A stretch of DNA of 64,000 nucleotides from Azophilus sp965199705 (GTDB lineage Bacteria > Pseudomonadota > Gammaproteobacteria > Pseudomonadales > Azotimanducaceae), in NCBI GenBank assembly GCA_965199705.1, contig OZ241359.1, positions 1,426,001 through 1,490,000 of the forward strand. Reading direction: 5' to 3'. The notes beneath the pieces were generated by a model. That model did no database searches. It had not been told where the DNA came from and saw only the letters and a list, made by a program, of their open reading frames with translations. This document shows positions 1-7,955 of this stretch, one piece after another. A program made the translations under genes and the position numbers. The stretch's first letter is position 1, and each line of letters begins with the position of its first letter.

Positions 1-7
1 GGCATGT

Positions 8-535
8 TTGGCCAAGCCTGGCCCGCCTGGGCGATGCGCTCTTGTGCAACCGATTGCCTTGCAAACCCAGCCCGGCCCCTGCGCAGTGTCCGGGCTGACG
101 CTGGTGGAACTGCTGATTGCGGTGGTGATTCTCGGACTGCTGGCCGGGCTTGGCGTGCCGGCTCTCAACGCCTACAACGAACGCAGCTTTCGCGCCGAGG
201 CGAGGGCAGACCTCATGGCTTGCGTCCTGGCGCTGGAGCGTCGGGCAGGCCGCAACTTCACCTATGCCGGCGCAGCAGATGGCGATGGTGACGGCCTTGG
301 CGATGCGGATGCGGGCCCTGTGGCCGCGGAAGTGTGTCGGCCTGTATCCCAGGCTCAGGGCCGCTACCGCATCGAGCTGGCGGGCGCCGATGCCGGCTTT
401 GTGCTGACGGCCACGCCGGATGACGCCGGGAGCATGGCCGGCGACGGATTCATGACCGTTGATCAGTTTGGCCTGCGACAGTGGGACCGGGACAACGACG
501 GCCAGATCGGCCCCGATGAAGCCCGGTGGGATTGA
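8..535 (+). CDS. Type IV prepilin, PilE-like
   Basis: Pilin-like subunit of a type IV pilus or related pseudopilus, processed by the prepilin peptidase at the inner membrane. The class III N-terminal signature is clear: a basic/polar leader ends in Gly29, followed by LTLVELLIAVVILGLLAG with the invariant Glu five residues after the cleavage site. The hydrophobic helix runs to about residue 50 and a variable globular domain follows, including an Asp/Gly-rich stretch near residues 95-103. The start is uncertain: TTG at 8 gives a 29-residue leader, an in-frame GTG at 44 gives a 17-residue leader, and the frame is open to the window edge. It precedes pilV, pilW and pilX on the same strand, so it belongs to a minor-pilin operon that may begin outside the window. 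The pilin class is certain; the exact subunit (PilE, FimU or other) is not. Confidence 0.75.
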   Translation: MAKPGPPGRCALVQPIALQTQPGPCAVSGLTLVELLIAVVILGLLAGLGVPALNAYNERSFRAEARADLMACVLALERRAGRNFTYAGAADGDGDGLGDADAGPVAAEVCRPVSQAQGRYRIELAGADAGFVLTATPDDAGSMAGDGFMTVDQFGLRQWDRDNDGQIGPDEARWD

Positions 536-560
536 CCCGCATGTTTCGCCAGGAGCCGCG

Positions 561-1085
561 ATGATCACGCAGACGGGCAAGCGGACGGGCAAGCACAGGG
601 GCAAAAAGACAGCGCACGCGAGGGCGCGGACAAGGGGTTTCTCGCTGATTGAATTGGTGGTCGCCTTGCTGCTGTTCGGCATCGGTATTCTTGGCGCCGC
701 ACGCCTGGAGCTGGTGACGCTGCGCGAAGGGCATGAGGCCCTGGCCGCGCTTGAGGCCGGGGTTCGCGCCAGCGATCTGATGGCGCGCATTCGAGCCAAT
801 CCGGCAGGCTTGGCAGCCGGCGCCTACAGCCGCACAAATGTCGCCGCTTCGGTTGATTGCGGCACGAACGCCTGCACGCCGGCGCGCCTAGCGGCCTTTG
901 ACGTGGCGGCTGCCTGCCCGCGGGATGCGTCCGAAGCCATGCCCGACTGCGAGCAGACAGCAACGCGGCTCGCGGCTGTGACTGCCGACCCGGACTCCGG
1001 GCGCGTGCGCCTGGAGGTGCGTTGGGGCGCAGATGCGGACAATGCTCATCTGACCCTGGACAGTCTTGCAGAGACGCCGGAATGA
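561..1085 (+). CDS. pilV: Type IV pilus minor pilin PilV
   Basis: Minor pilin thought to prime type IV pilus assembly together with PilW, PilX and others at the inner membrane. An Arg/Lys-rich leader of 26 residues is followed by a prepilin cleavage site (RG/FSLIELVVALLLFGIGILG). The region EALAALEAGVRASDLMARIRANP after the helix is typical of PilV. The ATG at 561 is chosen because AGGAG lies at 551-555; an upstream in-frame ATG at 459 overlaps the preceding gene and lacks such a site. The product is 174 aa, normal for PilV. Four cysteines (around residues 100-135) could form disulfides in the globular head. It sits 25 bp after the upstream pilin and 72 bp before pilW, consistent with one operon. 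Confidence 0.85.
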   Translation: MITQTGKRTGKHRGKKTAHARARTRGFSLIELVVALLLFGIGILGAARLELVTLREGHEALAALEAGVRASDLMARIRANPAGLAAGAYSRTNVAASVDCGTNACTPARLAAFDVAAACPRDASEAMPDCEQTATRLAAVTADPDSGRVRLEVRWGADADNAHLTLDSLAETPE

Positions 1086-1157
1086 CGCTTGCCCACTTGC
1101 GCCGTCTGTAACCGTGACGAGCTTCACCCCGGCGCTATATAGAGACCAGGTTCGGAA

Positions 1158-2249
1158 TTGAAGCGCGCGCTCCCGAGAATCGCGCTGGATCATGTCTCCG
1201 GCTTCACGCTTCTGGAACTGATCCTGGCTTCGGCGCTCGGCGCCTTGCTGGTGACGGCTGCCGTGCAGCAATGGCGCGCCGCACAGTTGGCGCAGACACA
1301 ACTTCGGGATCGGCTCGACGCTGCCACTGCGGGCGTCTGGGCGCTCGGTTTCCTGCGCCGCTCGGCCGCTGCTGCCGGCTATCTCGGCTGCAACTCGGCG
1401 TCACTGGCGCTTGGCAATGCCCTGAACGGCGATTGGGCGGACCTCTCGGAGTTCAATCTGCAAAGGCCTGTCGAGGGCCATGACTGGCAAGGCGTCGCCA
1501 CGTCCGGGACGACGCCGGACCTGGATGATTGGCGTCCGCCGCTGACCACTTTGCCGCGGCAGGTAGCGGGCGGCGCGCGCAACGCCATGATGCCCGGCAC
1601 GGGTATTCGCGTGGAGCAGCTTGTCCCCGGCAGCGACCTGCTGATCTTTCGCCGGATTCAGGGTCCTGGCGCGCCGCTGCTGGCGACCACCGGGAACAAT
1701 GATGCGATCCGGGTTGCGCCAGCCGATGACGGCCTGGACGAGGATGTGATGGCGTTGATGCATGATTGTGAGCAGGGTGTGCTGTTCCGCATCTCGGACC
1801 TGGTTGCCACGCCTGGCGGGCGCATTCTGCGCCGGGCAACCGGCGCAAGCGCCTACGACAATCGCACCGGTGCGAACTTGACGCCGATGGGCCGACCCTA
1901 CGCTGGCGCCGACAACCCGCTCGGCGGCCGGGTCTCGATTGTGCAGGCCGAGATCTACTTTGTGGCGCCGGCCGCGGCGCCGAATCTGACCAGCCTCTGG
2001 CGACGCACTGGCACGGCGCGGCCAGCCGAACTGGTCGAGGGGGTGGCGGACCTGCAAGTGCTGGCGGGGATTGACGCCGACCCGCTCATGGGCGGCGATG
2101 GGCCGGATTCTTATGTGACCCTTGATGCCCTGATGCCGCAGCACCGCATCCATTCGCTGATGCTGGCGTTGACGCTGCGCTATGGGGAGGAAGTCAAACG
2201 GCTGACGCAGACTGTTCGGCTCGGCAATCGCCGGAACTGGTCGCCCTGA
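1158..2249 (+). CDS. pilW: Type IV pilus minor pilin PilW
   Basis: Minor pilin of the PilW family, expected in the pilus-priming subcomplex with PilV and PilX. A short basic leader ends in Gly15 and is followed by FTLLELILASALGALLVTAA, the class III prepilin helix with Glu at +5. At 363 aa it has the large C-terminal domain usual for PilW. The LGFLRRSAAAAGYLGC segment after the helix is also typical of the family. The only suitable start is TTG at 1158. The stop codon overlaps the ATG of pilX (TGATG), which implies translational coupling. Confidence 0.85.
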   Translation: MKRALPRIALDHVSGFTLLELILASALGALLVTAAVQQWRAAQLAQTQLRDRLDAATAGVWALGFLRRSAAAAGYLGCNSASLALGNALNGDWADLSEFNLQRPVEGHDWQGVATSGTTPDLDDWRPPLTTLPRQVAGGARNAMMPGTGIRVEQLVPGSDLLIFRRIQGPGAPLLATTGNNDAIRVAPADDGLDEDVMALMHDCEQGVLFRISDLVATPGGRILRRATGASAYDNRTGANLTPMGRPYAGADNPLGGRVSIVQAEIYFVAPAAAPNLTSLWRRTGTARPAELVEGVADLQVLAGIDADPLMGGDGPDSYVTLDALMPQHRIHSLMLALTLRYGEEVKRLTQTVRLGNRRNWSP

Positions 2250-2899
2250 TGCGGAGGCCAGCCCGGCAGGATGGCATCGCCCTCGTCATGGTGCTGGCCA
2301 TTCTGTTGCTGCTCGGCATTTCGGGCGCCGCGGCGGTGCAGAATGCAGGCTTGCAGCTACGTCTCGCGCGCAATCTTCAGGACAGCTTGCACGCTCGGCA
2401 GGCGGCTGAGGCAGCCCTGGTCGCAGCGGAGGCGTTCTTGCGGGCTGACAGGCCCATGCTGGACCGCTTCCACGAAGCTGGCAGAGGGGGGTTGTGGCTC
2501 GTCGGCGCATATCCGACGAATGCGCCCTGGGAAACATCAGGCGTCTGGGCGGCTGGCAGCAATCAAAGCCTTGCCGTGGCCCGGGGTGGCGCAGTGGGCG
2601 CCGCCGCGCCCCGCTTTCTGATCGAATGGCTGGGCTGGCTTGGCGAGCCCCTTGATGCGGATTCGGAAATGTCCGACGCGCCAGCCGGGCAAGCTGCGCT
2701 GTATCGCATTACCGCACGCGGTTTCGGCCCAGGGCGTGCAGTCTCGCAGATGCAGGCCATCTTTGCGCTCGACGCCGAGACGATTGTGCCGCCGCCAGTG
2801 CCCGAGTTGTCCGATGCCCCGCCTGGGGATCCGGGAATGTCCGCCTGGCGTCTGCATGGCCGGATTTCCTGGCGGGAAATGGCGGAGTTCGATGCCTGA
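2249..2899 (+). CDS. pilX: Type IV pilus minor pilin PilX
   Basis: PilX-type minor pilin. The N-terminus QDGIALVMVLAILLLLG followed by an Ala/Gln-rich helix (LARNLQDSLHARQAAEAAL) is the PilX N-terminal pattern, in which the usual Phe+1/Glu+5 is replaced by a GIALVM start. The 216-aa length fits. It overlaps pilW by one base. In most gammaproteobacteria pilX is followed by the large adhesin/tip gene pilY1; here the next gene is an MFS carrier on the opposite strand, so pilY1 is missing from this locus. Confidence 0.82.
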   Translation: MRRPARQDGIALVMVLAILLLLGISGAAAVQNAGLQLRLARNLQDSLHARQAAEAALVAAEAFLRADRPMLDRFHEAGRGGLWLVGAYPTNAPWETSGVWAAGSNQSLAVARGGAVGAAAPRFLIEWLGWLGEPLDADSEMSDAPAGQAALYRITARGFGPGRAVSQMQAIFALDAETIVPPPVPELSDAPPGDPGMSAWRLHGRISWREMAEFDA

Positions 2900-2952
2900 C
2901 TTCGGCGGCTTCAGCTACTGCGGGCGTGACCAGCGCACATTACGTTCCGACG

Positions 2953-4296
2953 TTACGTTCCGGCCAAGGCCATCAGGCGCGCCCGGTCCTGGCGGTAGCG
3001 TCTGCCGGCCAGATAGTAGAGGGGTACGGCGGCGAGCGAGACCAGGGTGAAGATCAGAAGCGTCAAGGTGTAGGGCGCGGCAACTCCCCTGGCGAGCAAC
3101 TCATCGATCATGAAGCCGCCCGCGGTGACCCCCACGCCGAGGCCGATGACATTCAGCATCAGGATGTAGAAGGCCACCACCGTAGCCCGGATGCTCGGCG
3201 GAACCAGTTCCTGCACGGTAGAGAAGGTGGGGCCGTAGAAGCAGCCCAATTGAAAGAAGCCGAAGAAGATGCCGATCCAGAACCAGAGGCTGGCCGGGTC
3301 CACCAGGCGATAGGCGACGCCTATCGGAGCCAGGACCAGGGCCACCCAGAACAGGAACATGGGGCGCCCGACGCCAGTGCGGATCAGGAACCGGTCGCTG
3401 CCGAGACCTCCGAAGAGGTTGCCAAGCACGCCGCCGGCCAGCCCGACCCAACCGGTGATCCGAGCAATCTCCGCGCGCTCGAATCCGCGCTCCTGGACGT
3501 ACCACAGTTGGTCGAAAACGGCGGCGCCCAGGATGAAGTGGGAAACAACGCCGCCGGCGATGGTCAAGGCCAGCGCCGGGCAGGTTCGCAGGGCGGACCA
3601 GAGGGTCGAGAATATCTCCTGGAAGCTCGGGGTGTGCGGCGTCGGTTGGGTCTGTTGCGGCGCATGGCTGAGCGGCGCGTCCTGCCGTTGGGCAGGTTCC
3701 GCCGGGTCGGTGGGTTTGGACTCCTGAGCATGTCGGCGAGGCGTGTCCTGGATGCGCCACATGACGAGCGCCAGGGCCAGGCCGATGGCGCCGAGGAGAT
3801 AGAAGCAGTTGCGCCAGCCGATGGCTGGCCCGAGATAGCCGGCGACCAGCAGGCTGACGCCGACGCCTACCGGAACACCCAGGTAGTAGAAGCCGGCGGC
3901 AAAGCCCATTCGGTCGCCGGAAAAGCGATCCGAGAGCAGCGAGATGGCGGTGGGCGACATGATGGATTCCCCTACGCCGATCAACATGCGCGGCGCCGCC
4001 ATCGTCCAGAAGCCGCGCGCGGCGCCGGATAGCATGGTCAAGGCGCTCCACAGGGCCAGGCCGAGGGCGATCAGACGGGTGCGATTGACCCGGTCCGCCA
4101 GGGCGCCCATGAACAGCCCGGCGCCGGAATAGACAACGATGAAGAAAAGCCCGGTCAGCAGGCCGAACTGGGTGTTTGTCAGCCCAAGGTCCGGCACGAT
4201 GAAGTTGGCGAAACTGCCCAGCAACTGCCGATCGACGATGTTCATCACGTTGAGCAGCGTCAGGAAGAGGAGAAATGTGTAGTTCCCGGCTTGCAT
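2953..4296 (-). CDS. MFS transporter, Spinster-like
   Basis: Inner-membrane secondary transporter of the major facilitator superfamily, about 12 hydrophobic segments in 447 aa. The N-terminal segment with NIVDRQLLGSF, the loop motif GALADRVNRTR between TM2 and TM3, and GVGESIMSPTA in TM4-5 resemble the Spinster/organic-anion-like group found in proteobacterial clusters for hydrophobic or aromatic substrates. A central hydrophilic loop (about residues 190-225, rich in Gln, Pro and Thr) separates the two six-helix halves. It is convergent with pilX, with only about 50 bp between them, and is not obviously part of the pilus operon. The substrate cannot be inferred. Confidence 0.8.
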   Translation of the reverse strand: MQAGNYTFLLFLTLLNVMNIVDRQLLGSFANFIVPDLGLTNTQFGLLTGLFFIVVYSGAGLFMGALADRVNRTRLIALGLALWSALTMLSGAARGFWTMAAPRMLIGVGESIMSPTAISLLSDRFSGDRMGFAAGFYYLGVPVGVGVSLLVAGYLGPAIGWRNCFYLLGAIGLALALVMWRIQDTPRRHAQESKPTDPAEPAQRQDAPLSHAPQQTQPTPHTPSFQEIFSTLWSALRTCPALALTIAGGVVSHFILGAAVFDQLWYVQERGFERAEIARITGWVGLAGGVLGNLFGGLGSDRFLIRTGVGRPMFLFWVALVLAPIGVAYRLVDPASLWFWIGIFFGFFQLGCFYGPTFSTVQELVPPSIRATVVAFYILMLNVIGLGVGVTAGGFMIDELLARGVAAPYTLTLLIFTLVSLAAVPLYYLAGRRYRQDRARLMALAGT

Positions 4297-4452
4297 GTCT
4301 CGTCAGCCCTCTGGCGGCGCGCAGGGCGTGAGGCCCCGGGGCTTGCCCGGGCCTTCTCTTGCCCCGAAGCGGCGCATGGTGGAGAAGCCTGAGCGTTGGT
4401 GCAAGCCGGATCGGACGCCAGGCGCTGTCTCCGGGTTGAACGGCGATTCGGA

Positions 4453-5043
4453 TCAGGGGCAGGTCAGCGGTCGGCCCCGGGCGTCTTCCCGGACGCCATC
4501 ACCGTCGCTGTCAACCGCCAGGCGGGCTCGGCCCTGGGCATTGAGAATGAGCTGGCGGGCAAGGGCCGGGTCTTGGTCCGCTGGACAGTAGTGGAAATTA
4601 CCGTTTTGCCAGTCCGTCAGGCCGCTGCCGCGAAATAACAGGTCCCGGCGGTTGCGGAACGAGCGCCAGCGAATGCGAGCACCCGTCCGCACCGGCGCGA
4701 GCCTGAGCGCAACCGTCTCGTCATTGTCCACCCGGCGATTGTCGTTGCTGTCGAAGAACACGAATGCCCCCTGGCGCCAGTCATCGGCGCCTTCGCAGAC
4801 GAGCGCCGGGCCAGCGCACAGCCGCACAGCCTGATTGTGCAGGATGGCAAGGGCGCGGGCGTTCCGTACGGCGCCGAGCAGGGCGTTGACGTCTGCCGAT
4901 GCCCGGTGCTCGGAGACCAGGGCCAGGAACCCGGGGGTTGCTGCGCCCGCGAGTATCGCCGCCAGCCCCAGGGTCAGCAGCAATTCGGTCAACGAGAAGC
5001 CGCGTGTGCGGCAGGTGGGTCGATACGGTCCGGGCTTGCTCAC
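4453..5043 (-). CDS. fimT: GspH/FimT-type pseudopilin
   Basis: Pseudopilin of the GspH/FimT family. The leader ends in RTRG (Gly15), followed by FSLTELLLTLGLAAILAG with Glu at +5. The segment ADVNALLGAVRNARALAI is characteristic of FimT, and the C-terminal LILNAQGRARLA corresponds to the conserved FimT strand. At 196 aa it is of normal length. It is transcribed away from the 5.4-kb TonB receptor and lies on the strand opposite pilVWX, separated from them by an MFS gene; all presumably feed the same pilus. An Asp/Arg-rich SDGDGVREDARG stretch near the C-terminus resembles a calcium-binding loop but this is not proven. Confidence 0.82.
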   Translation of the reverse strand: MSKPGPYRPTCRTRGFSLTELLLTLGLAAILAGAATPGFLALVSEHRASADVNALLGAVRNARALAILHNQAVRLCAGPALVCEGADDWRQGAFVFFDSNDNRRVDNDETVALRLAPVRTGARIRWRSFRNRRDLLFRGSGLTDWQNGNFHYCPADQDPALARQLILNAQGRARLAVDSDGDGVREDARGRPLTCP

Positions 5044-5192
5044 GCGGCTATCCTGACAGCTGTATTCAGACCGACAATCAGCCTTTTCCCCACGTGCGCG
5101 TAGTACATTGCCGCTTGAACCTGATCCGCGTCATCCTGTCCGATTCCCCCCGTGTGCAAAGGACATTGGTTCGCCGGGCGCCCGGGCTTGCG

Positions 5193-5254
5193 GCAGCCGG
5201 ACTTATCCAGGCAGCCGGACTTATCCAGCCGGACTTATCCAGCCGGACTTATCC
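5193..5254 (+). repeat. Tandem repeat of CCGGACTTATCCAG
   Basis: Three complete copies and one 12-bp partial copy of CCGGACTTATCCAG begin at 5197, 5215, 5229 and 5243. The first two are spaced by an extra GCAG. The array ends directly against the -35 element of the predicted promoter at 5255, so it occupies the position of upstream operator sites. It may be a stack of regulator-binding sites or simply a slipped-strand repeat. Confidence 0.85.
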
Positions 5255-5282
5255 TTGACATCCTTGTTGCCTTCCATAGAAT
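5255..5282 (+). promoter_or_regulatory. Predicted sigma-70 promoter upstream of TonB receptor gene
   Basis: TTGACA at 5255-5260 (perfect -35) and TAGAAT at 5277-5282 (one mismatch to TATAAT) are separated by 16 bp. The only gene downstream on this strand is the TonB receptor at 5450, giving a 5' leader of about 160 nt. The tandem repeats at 5193-5254 abut the -35 box. Confidence 0.6.
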
Positions 5283-5449
5283 GGAGAAATACTGAATCCG
5301 TGGCTTGTCCAGTCGCGGCGCCCTGCCGGCTTCCCGTGGAGCGGCCAGTTGATCTTGGGCTGTCTTCAAGAGTTCAATGGACGTTGACAGGGCGGTAGCT
5401 TAACGAGTGCAATCGGCGGTCGCTGATCGTCATCTTCAGGAGAGGAAAC

Positions 5450-7876
5450 ATGATGAGAGTCACTTCAACCTTGGGTTTCGCCGTTGGAAAAGTTGGGGGG
5501 GGGGGGGGGAGCCTCGCGCTGCTGGCGCTCAGCTCCGCCTTGGCCGTGCAGGCGCCTTCCGTTGCGGCGGCGGAGCAGCAGGGTGAGTCGGGCGTGATCG
5601 AGGAGATCGTGGTCACCTCCCGGCGTCGGCAGGAATCGCAGCAGGACGTGCCGCTGTCGGTGACGGCCTTTGGCGCGGAGCAGATCGAGCAGGTGAAGCC
5701 GCAGACCTTGCGGGACTTTGACGGCTTCATTCCGAACATGTACATCGGCATGAACACCGCCGGCCCCGGCGCCAGCGCCCTGTACATCCGCGGGGTCGGC
5801 TACGCGGACATCGAGAAGACCCAGAGCCCGCAGGTCGGCGTCATCGTCGATGGCATCCAGATGGGCTCCAGCACCGGCCAGTTGATCGACACCTTCGACG
5901 TGGAGAGCATCGAGGTCAACCGGGGCCCCCAAGGCGTCCTCTTCGGCAAGAACACCATCGGCGGCAACGTGGTGGTCAACCGGGTGCGGCCGCAATTCAA
6001 CGAGATGGGCGCACGGCTTGCCGCGGAAGTCGGCAACTTTGAATCCCGAATCATCAAGGGCCGCGTCAACATCCCCCTGGTTGACGATACGCTGGCGCTC
6101 AAGCTGGGCGCCATTTCCCGGCAGCGGGACGGCTTCTACCACAACCTCACGCTGGACGATTCCGCCGGCGACATTGACGTGAACTCCCAGACCGCGGCCT
6201 TGCGCTGGGCGCCAACGGACAGTTTCGACGCCATCCTCACCTACGACCGCATCCGCGACCGAGGCCAGATCCCGCCCCAGGACCCGCGCTTCAACGGCGA
6301 CGACCCCTTCGAGAACCTGGCGGACAAGAAGGAGCCGGTCAGGTACGACGTGGACCAAATGGGGCTGCGGGCCGAATGGGCGCTCGGCAACGGCTACGTC
6401 ATCAACTCGATCACCGGCTACCATTCCGGCGACGACTTGATCAACCAAGACTTCGACGGCGCCGCCATCAACGGTGGGGCGTCACCATTCGCCCAACTGC
6501 ACACCCTGCGCGACCAGAAGTTTGACGTCTTCACCCAGGAACTGCGGATTTCCGGCGACTTCACCGACTCGGTGGATTTCATGGCGGGCTTCTACTACTT
6601 CGATTCGGAGCTTGAGTTCCAGCAGAACACCAACAACGTGCTGCAGTTGATGCCGGAGACGCTCGGACTCCCACCCGGAGTGCCTTGCGCCGCGTTAACG
6701 CCTGTTTTGGGATTGAGGGCCAATCCCGGCCTCGGCGATACGCTCTGCCAATTCCCTAACGCCCGCAGCATCCAAAGGGCTGGCGAAGACGTGCAATCCA
6801 TCGCCCTGTTCGGCGCCATCAACTGGCGGCCGGTGGAAACCTTGGAACTCAGTTTCGGCCTCCGCTACATTGACGAGGAGAAGGATGTCTTCAACTCCTA
6901 TTTCGATTACACGACGGGCACCTTCGACACGGGGCCGGTGACCCAGGAATTCGACTTTTCCGGGCTGCCGGAGCGGGCAGGCACCGCCTACGAGGCCAGC
7001 GACTCCTGGGATGACGTCATCCTGCAGGCGTCCGCGACCTGGGCCCTCACGGACGTAAACACCGCCTATGTCAACTATTCGGAGGGCTTCCGCAGCGGCG
7101 GCTTCAGCATCCGCTCCGCCCGGGACCCAAGCGAGGCAGTCTTTCAGCCGGAGGATGCAGTCCAGATCGAGGTGGGCTTGAAGAACGAGTTCTTCGACCG
7201 CAGGCTGCGCCTCAATCTGGCCTACTTTCACCTGGAGCGGGACGGCGGCCAATTCAGTTCCATCATCACCTTGCCGCCGGGCTCCATTCCCGGCACCACC
7301 ACCCTCATCAACAACGAAGACATCAGCGAATATTCCGGTGTGGAAATGGAGGCGCAGTGGCTGCTGAACGAGTATTTCACCCTGGTGGTGAATGGCGGCA
7401 TACTCGACGTGGACAACCATCCATACTCCATCGACTGCTCCATTCTGGATGGTTGCGTTACTGATACGCCGGGCGTTTTGGATCCGCCAGGCACACTGCG
7501 GGAGCGTGGCGGCAACAGCGATTCCCGGCAGCCGGATTGGAACGTCAGCGTCAGGTTGGCCTTCGCCCGGCAGATGGGCTCCGGCCTCTTCTCGGCCAAT
7601 GTCGGTTGGAAGAAGGTGGGCGACTTCCTGCTGGTCAACACCGGTGGCGGCGCCGACCAACGCCTCTACGAGGGCGGCTATTTCGGCCTTGATGCCCGAG
7701 TGGGCTACGAGTGGACCCTGGACAACGGCAACACCTTGAGCCTTTCGGCGTTCGGCAAGAACCTGACTGACGAGGAGTGGCGCGAGCAGGCCTTGTTCCT
7801 CGGCGGCTTCCGAACCGGCTTCCAGGGCTGGGGCGCGCCGCAGACCTACGCGGTCGAATTGCTGTACCAGATTTAG
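5450..7876 (+). CDS. TonB-dependent outer-membrane receptor with poly-G tract
   Basis: Outer-membrane, TonB/ExbBD-energised receptor for an unknown substrate. A hydrophobic signal region (residues 1-41) is followed by a TonB-box-like EEIVVTSRRR (51-60), a plug domain with ALYIRGVG and VEVNRGPQG-like motifs (about 65-180), and a long beta-barrel ending in the hydrophobic/aromatic terminus ELLYQI. The 808-aa length and the plug sequence match receptors usually labelled for siderophores, but in hydrocarbon and terpenoid degraders such proteins often take up other substrates. The ATG at 5450 has a strong AGGAGAGG site (5438-5446). Codons 16-20 are all Gly, encoded by a run of 15 G, so a one-base slip would abolish expression. 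The next gene is an MFS exporter or importer on the same strand. Confidence 0.9.
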   Translation: MMRVTSTLGFAVGKVGGGGGSLALLALSSALAVQAPSVAAAEQQGESGVIEEIVVTSRRRQESQQDVPLSVTAFGAEQIEQVKPQTLRDFDGFIPNMYIGMNTAGPGASALYIRGVGYADIEKTQSPQVGVIVDGIQMGSSTGQLIDTFDVESIEVNRGPQGVLFGKNTIGGNVVVNRVRPQFNEMGARLAAEVGNFESRIIKGRVNIPLVDDTLALKLGAISRQRDGFYHNLTLDDSAGDIDVNSQTAALRWAPTDSFDAILTYDRIRDRGQIPPQDPRFNGDDPFENLADKKEPVRYDVDQMGLRAEWALGNGYVINSITGYHSGDDLINQDFDGAAINGGASPFAQLHTLRDQKFDVFTQELRISGDFTDSVDFMAGFYYFDSELEFQQNTNNVLQLMPETLGLPPGVPCAALTPVLGLRANPGLGDTLCQFPNARSIQRAGEDVQSIALFGAINWRPVETLELSFGLRYIDEEKDVFNSYFDYTTGTFDTGPVTQEFDFSGLPERAGTAYEASDSWDDVILQASATWALTDVNTAYVNYSEGFRSGGFSIRSARDPSEAVFQPEDAVQIEVGLKNEFFDRRLRLNLAYFHLERDGGQFSSIITLPPGSIPGTTTLINNEDISEYSGVEMEAQWLLNEYFTLVVNGGILDVDNHPYSIDCSILDGCVTDTPGVLDPPGTLRERGGNSDSRQPDWNVSVRLAFARQMGSGLFSANVGWKKVGDFLLVNTGGGADQRLYEGGYFGLDARVGYEWTLDNGNTLSLSAFGKNLTDEEWREQALFLGGFRTGFQGWGAPQTYAVELLYQI
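5495..5509 (+). repeat. Homopolymeric G15 tract inside receptor gene
   Basis: Fifteen consecutive G bases encode Gly16-Gly20 in the signal-peptide region of the TonB receptor. Tracts of this length are known to expand and contract by slipped-strand mispairing, and in this position would switch the gene on and off. A homopolymer length error is an alternative. Confidence 0.95.
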
Positions 7877-7883
7877 GCCGACA

Positions 7884-7913
7884 CCGACCCCTTCGGCAAA
7901 GCGCTGGGGTCGG
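7884..7913 (+). terminator. Possible intrinsic terminator after TonB receptor
   Basis: CCGACCCC at 7884-7891 and GGGGTCGG at 7906-7913 form a perfect 8-bp GC-rich stem with a 14-nt loop just after the receptor stop codon. No T-run follows, so termination would be weak, or the structure serves another role such as mRNA stability. Confidence 0.4.
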
Positions 7914-7955
7914 CGCCCGTTGAAGCGGCGCAGGGCTTAGCGGGCTTGTGAGTTC

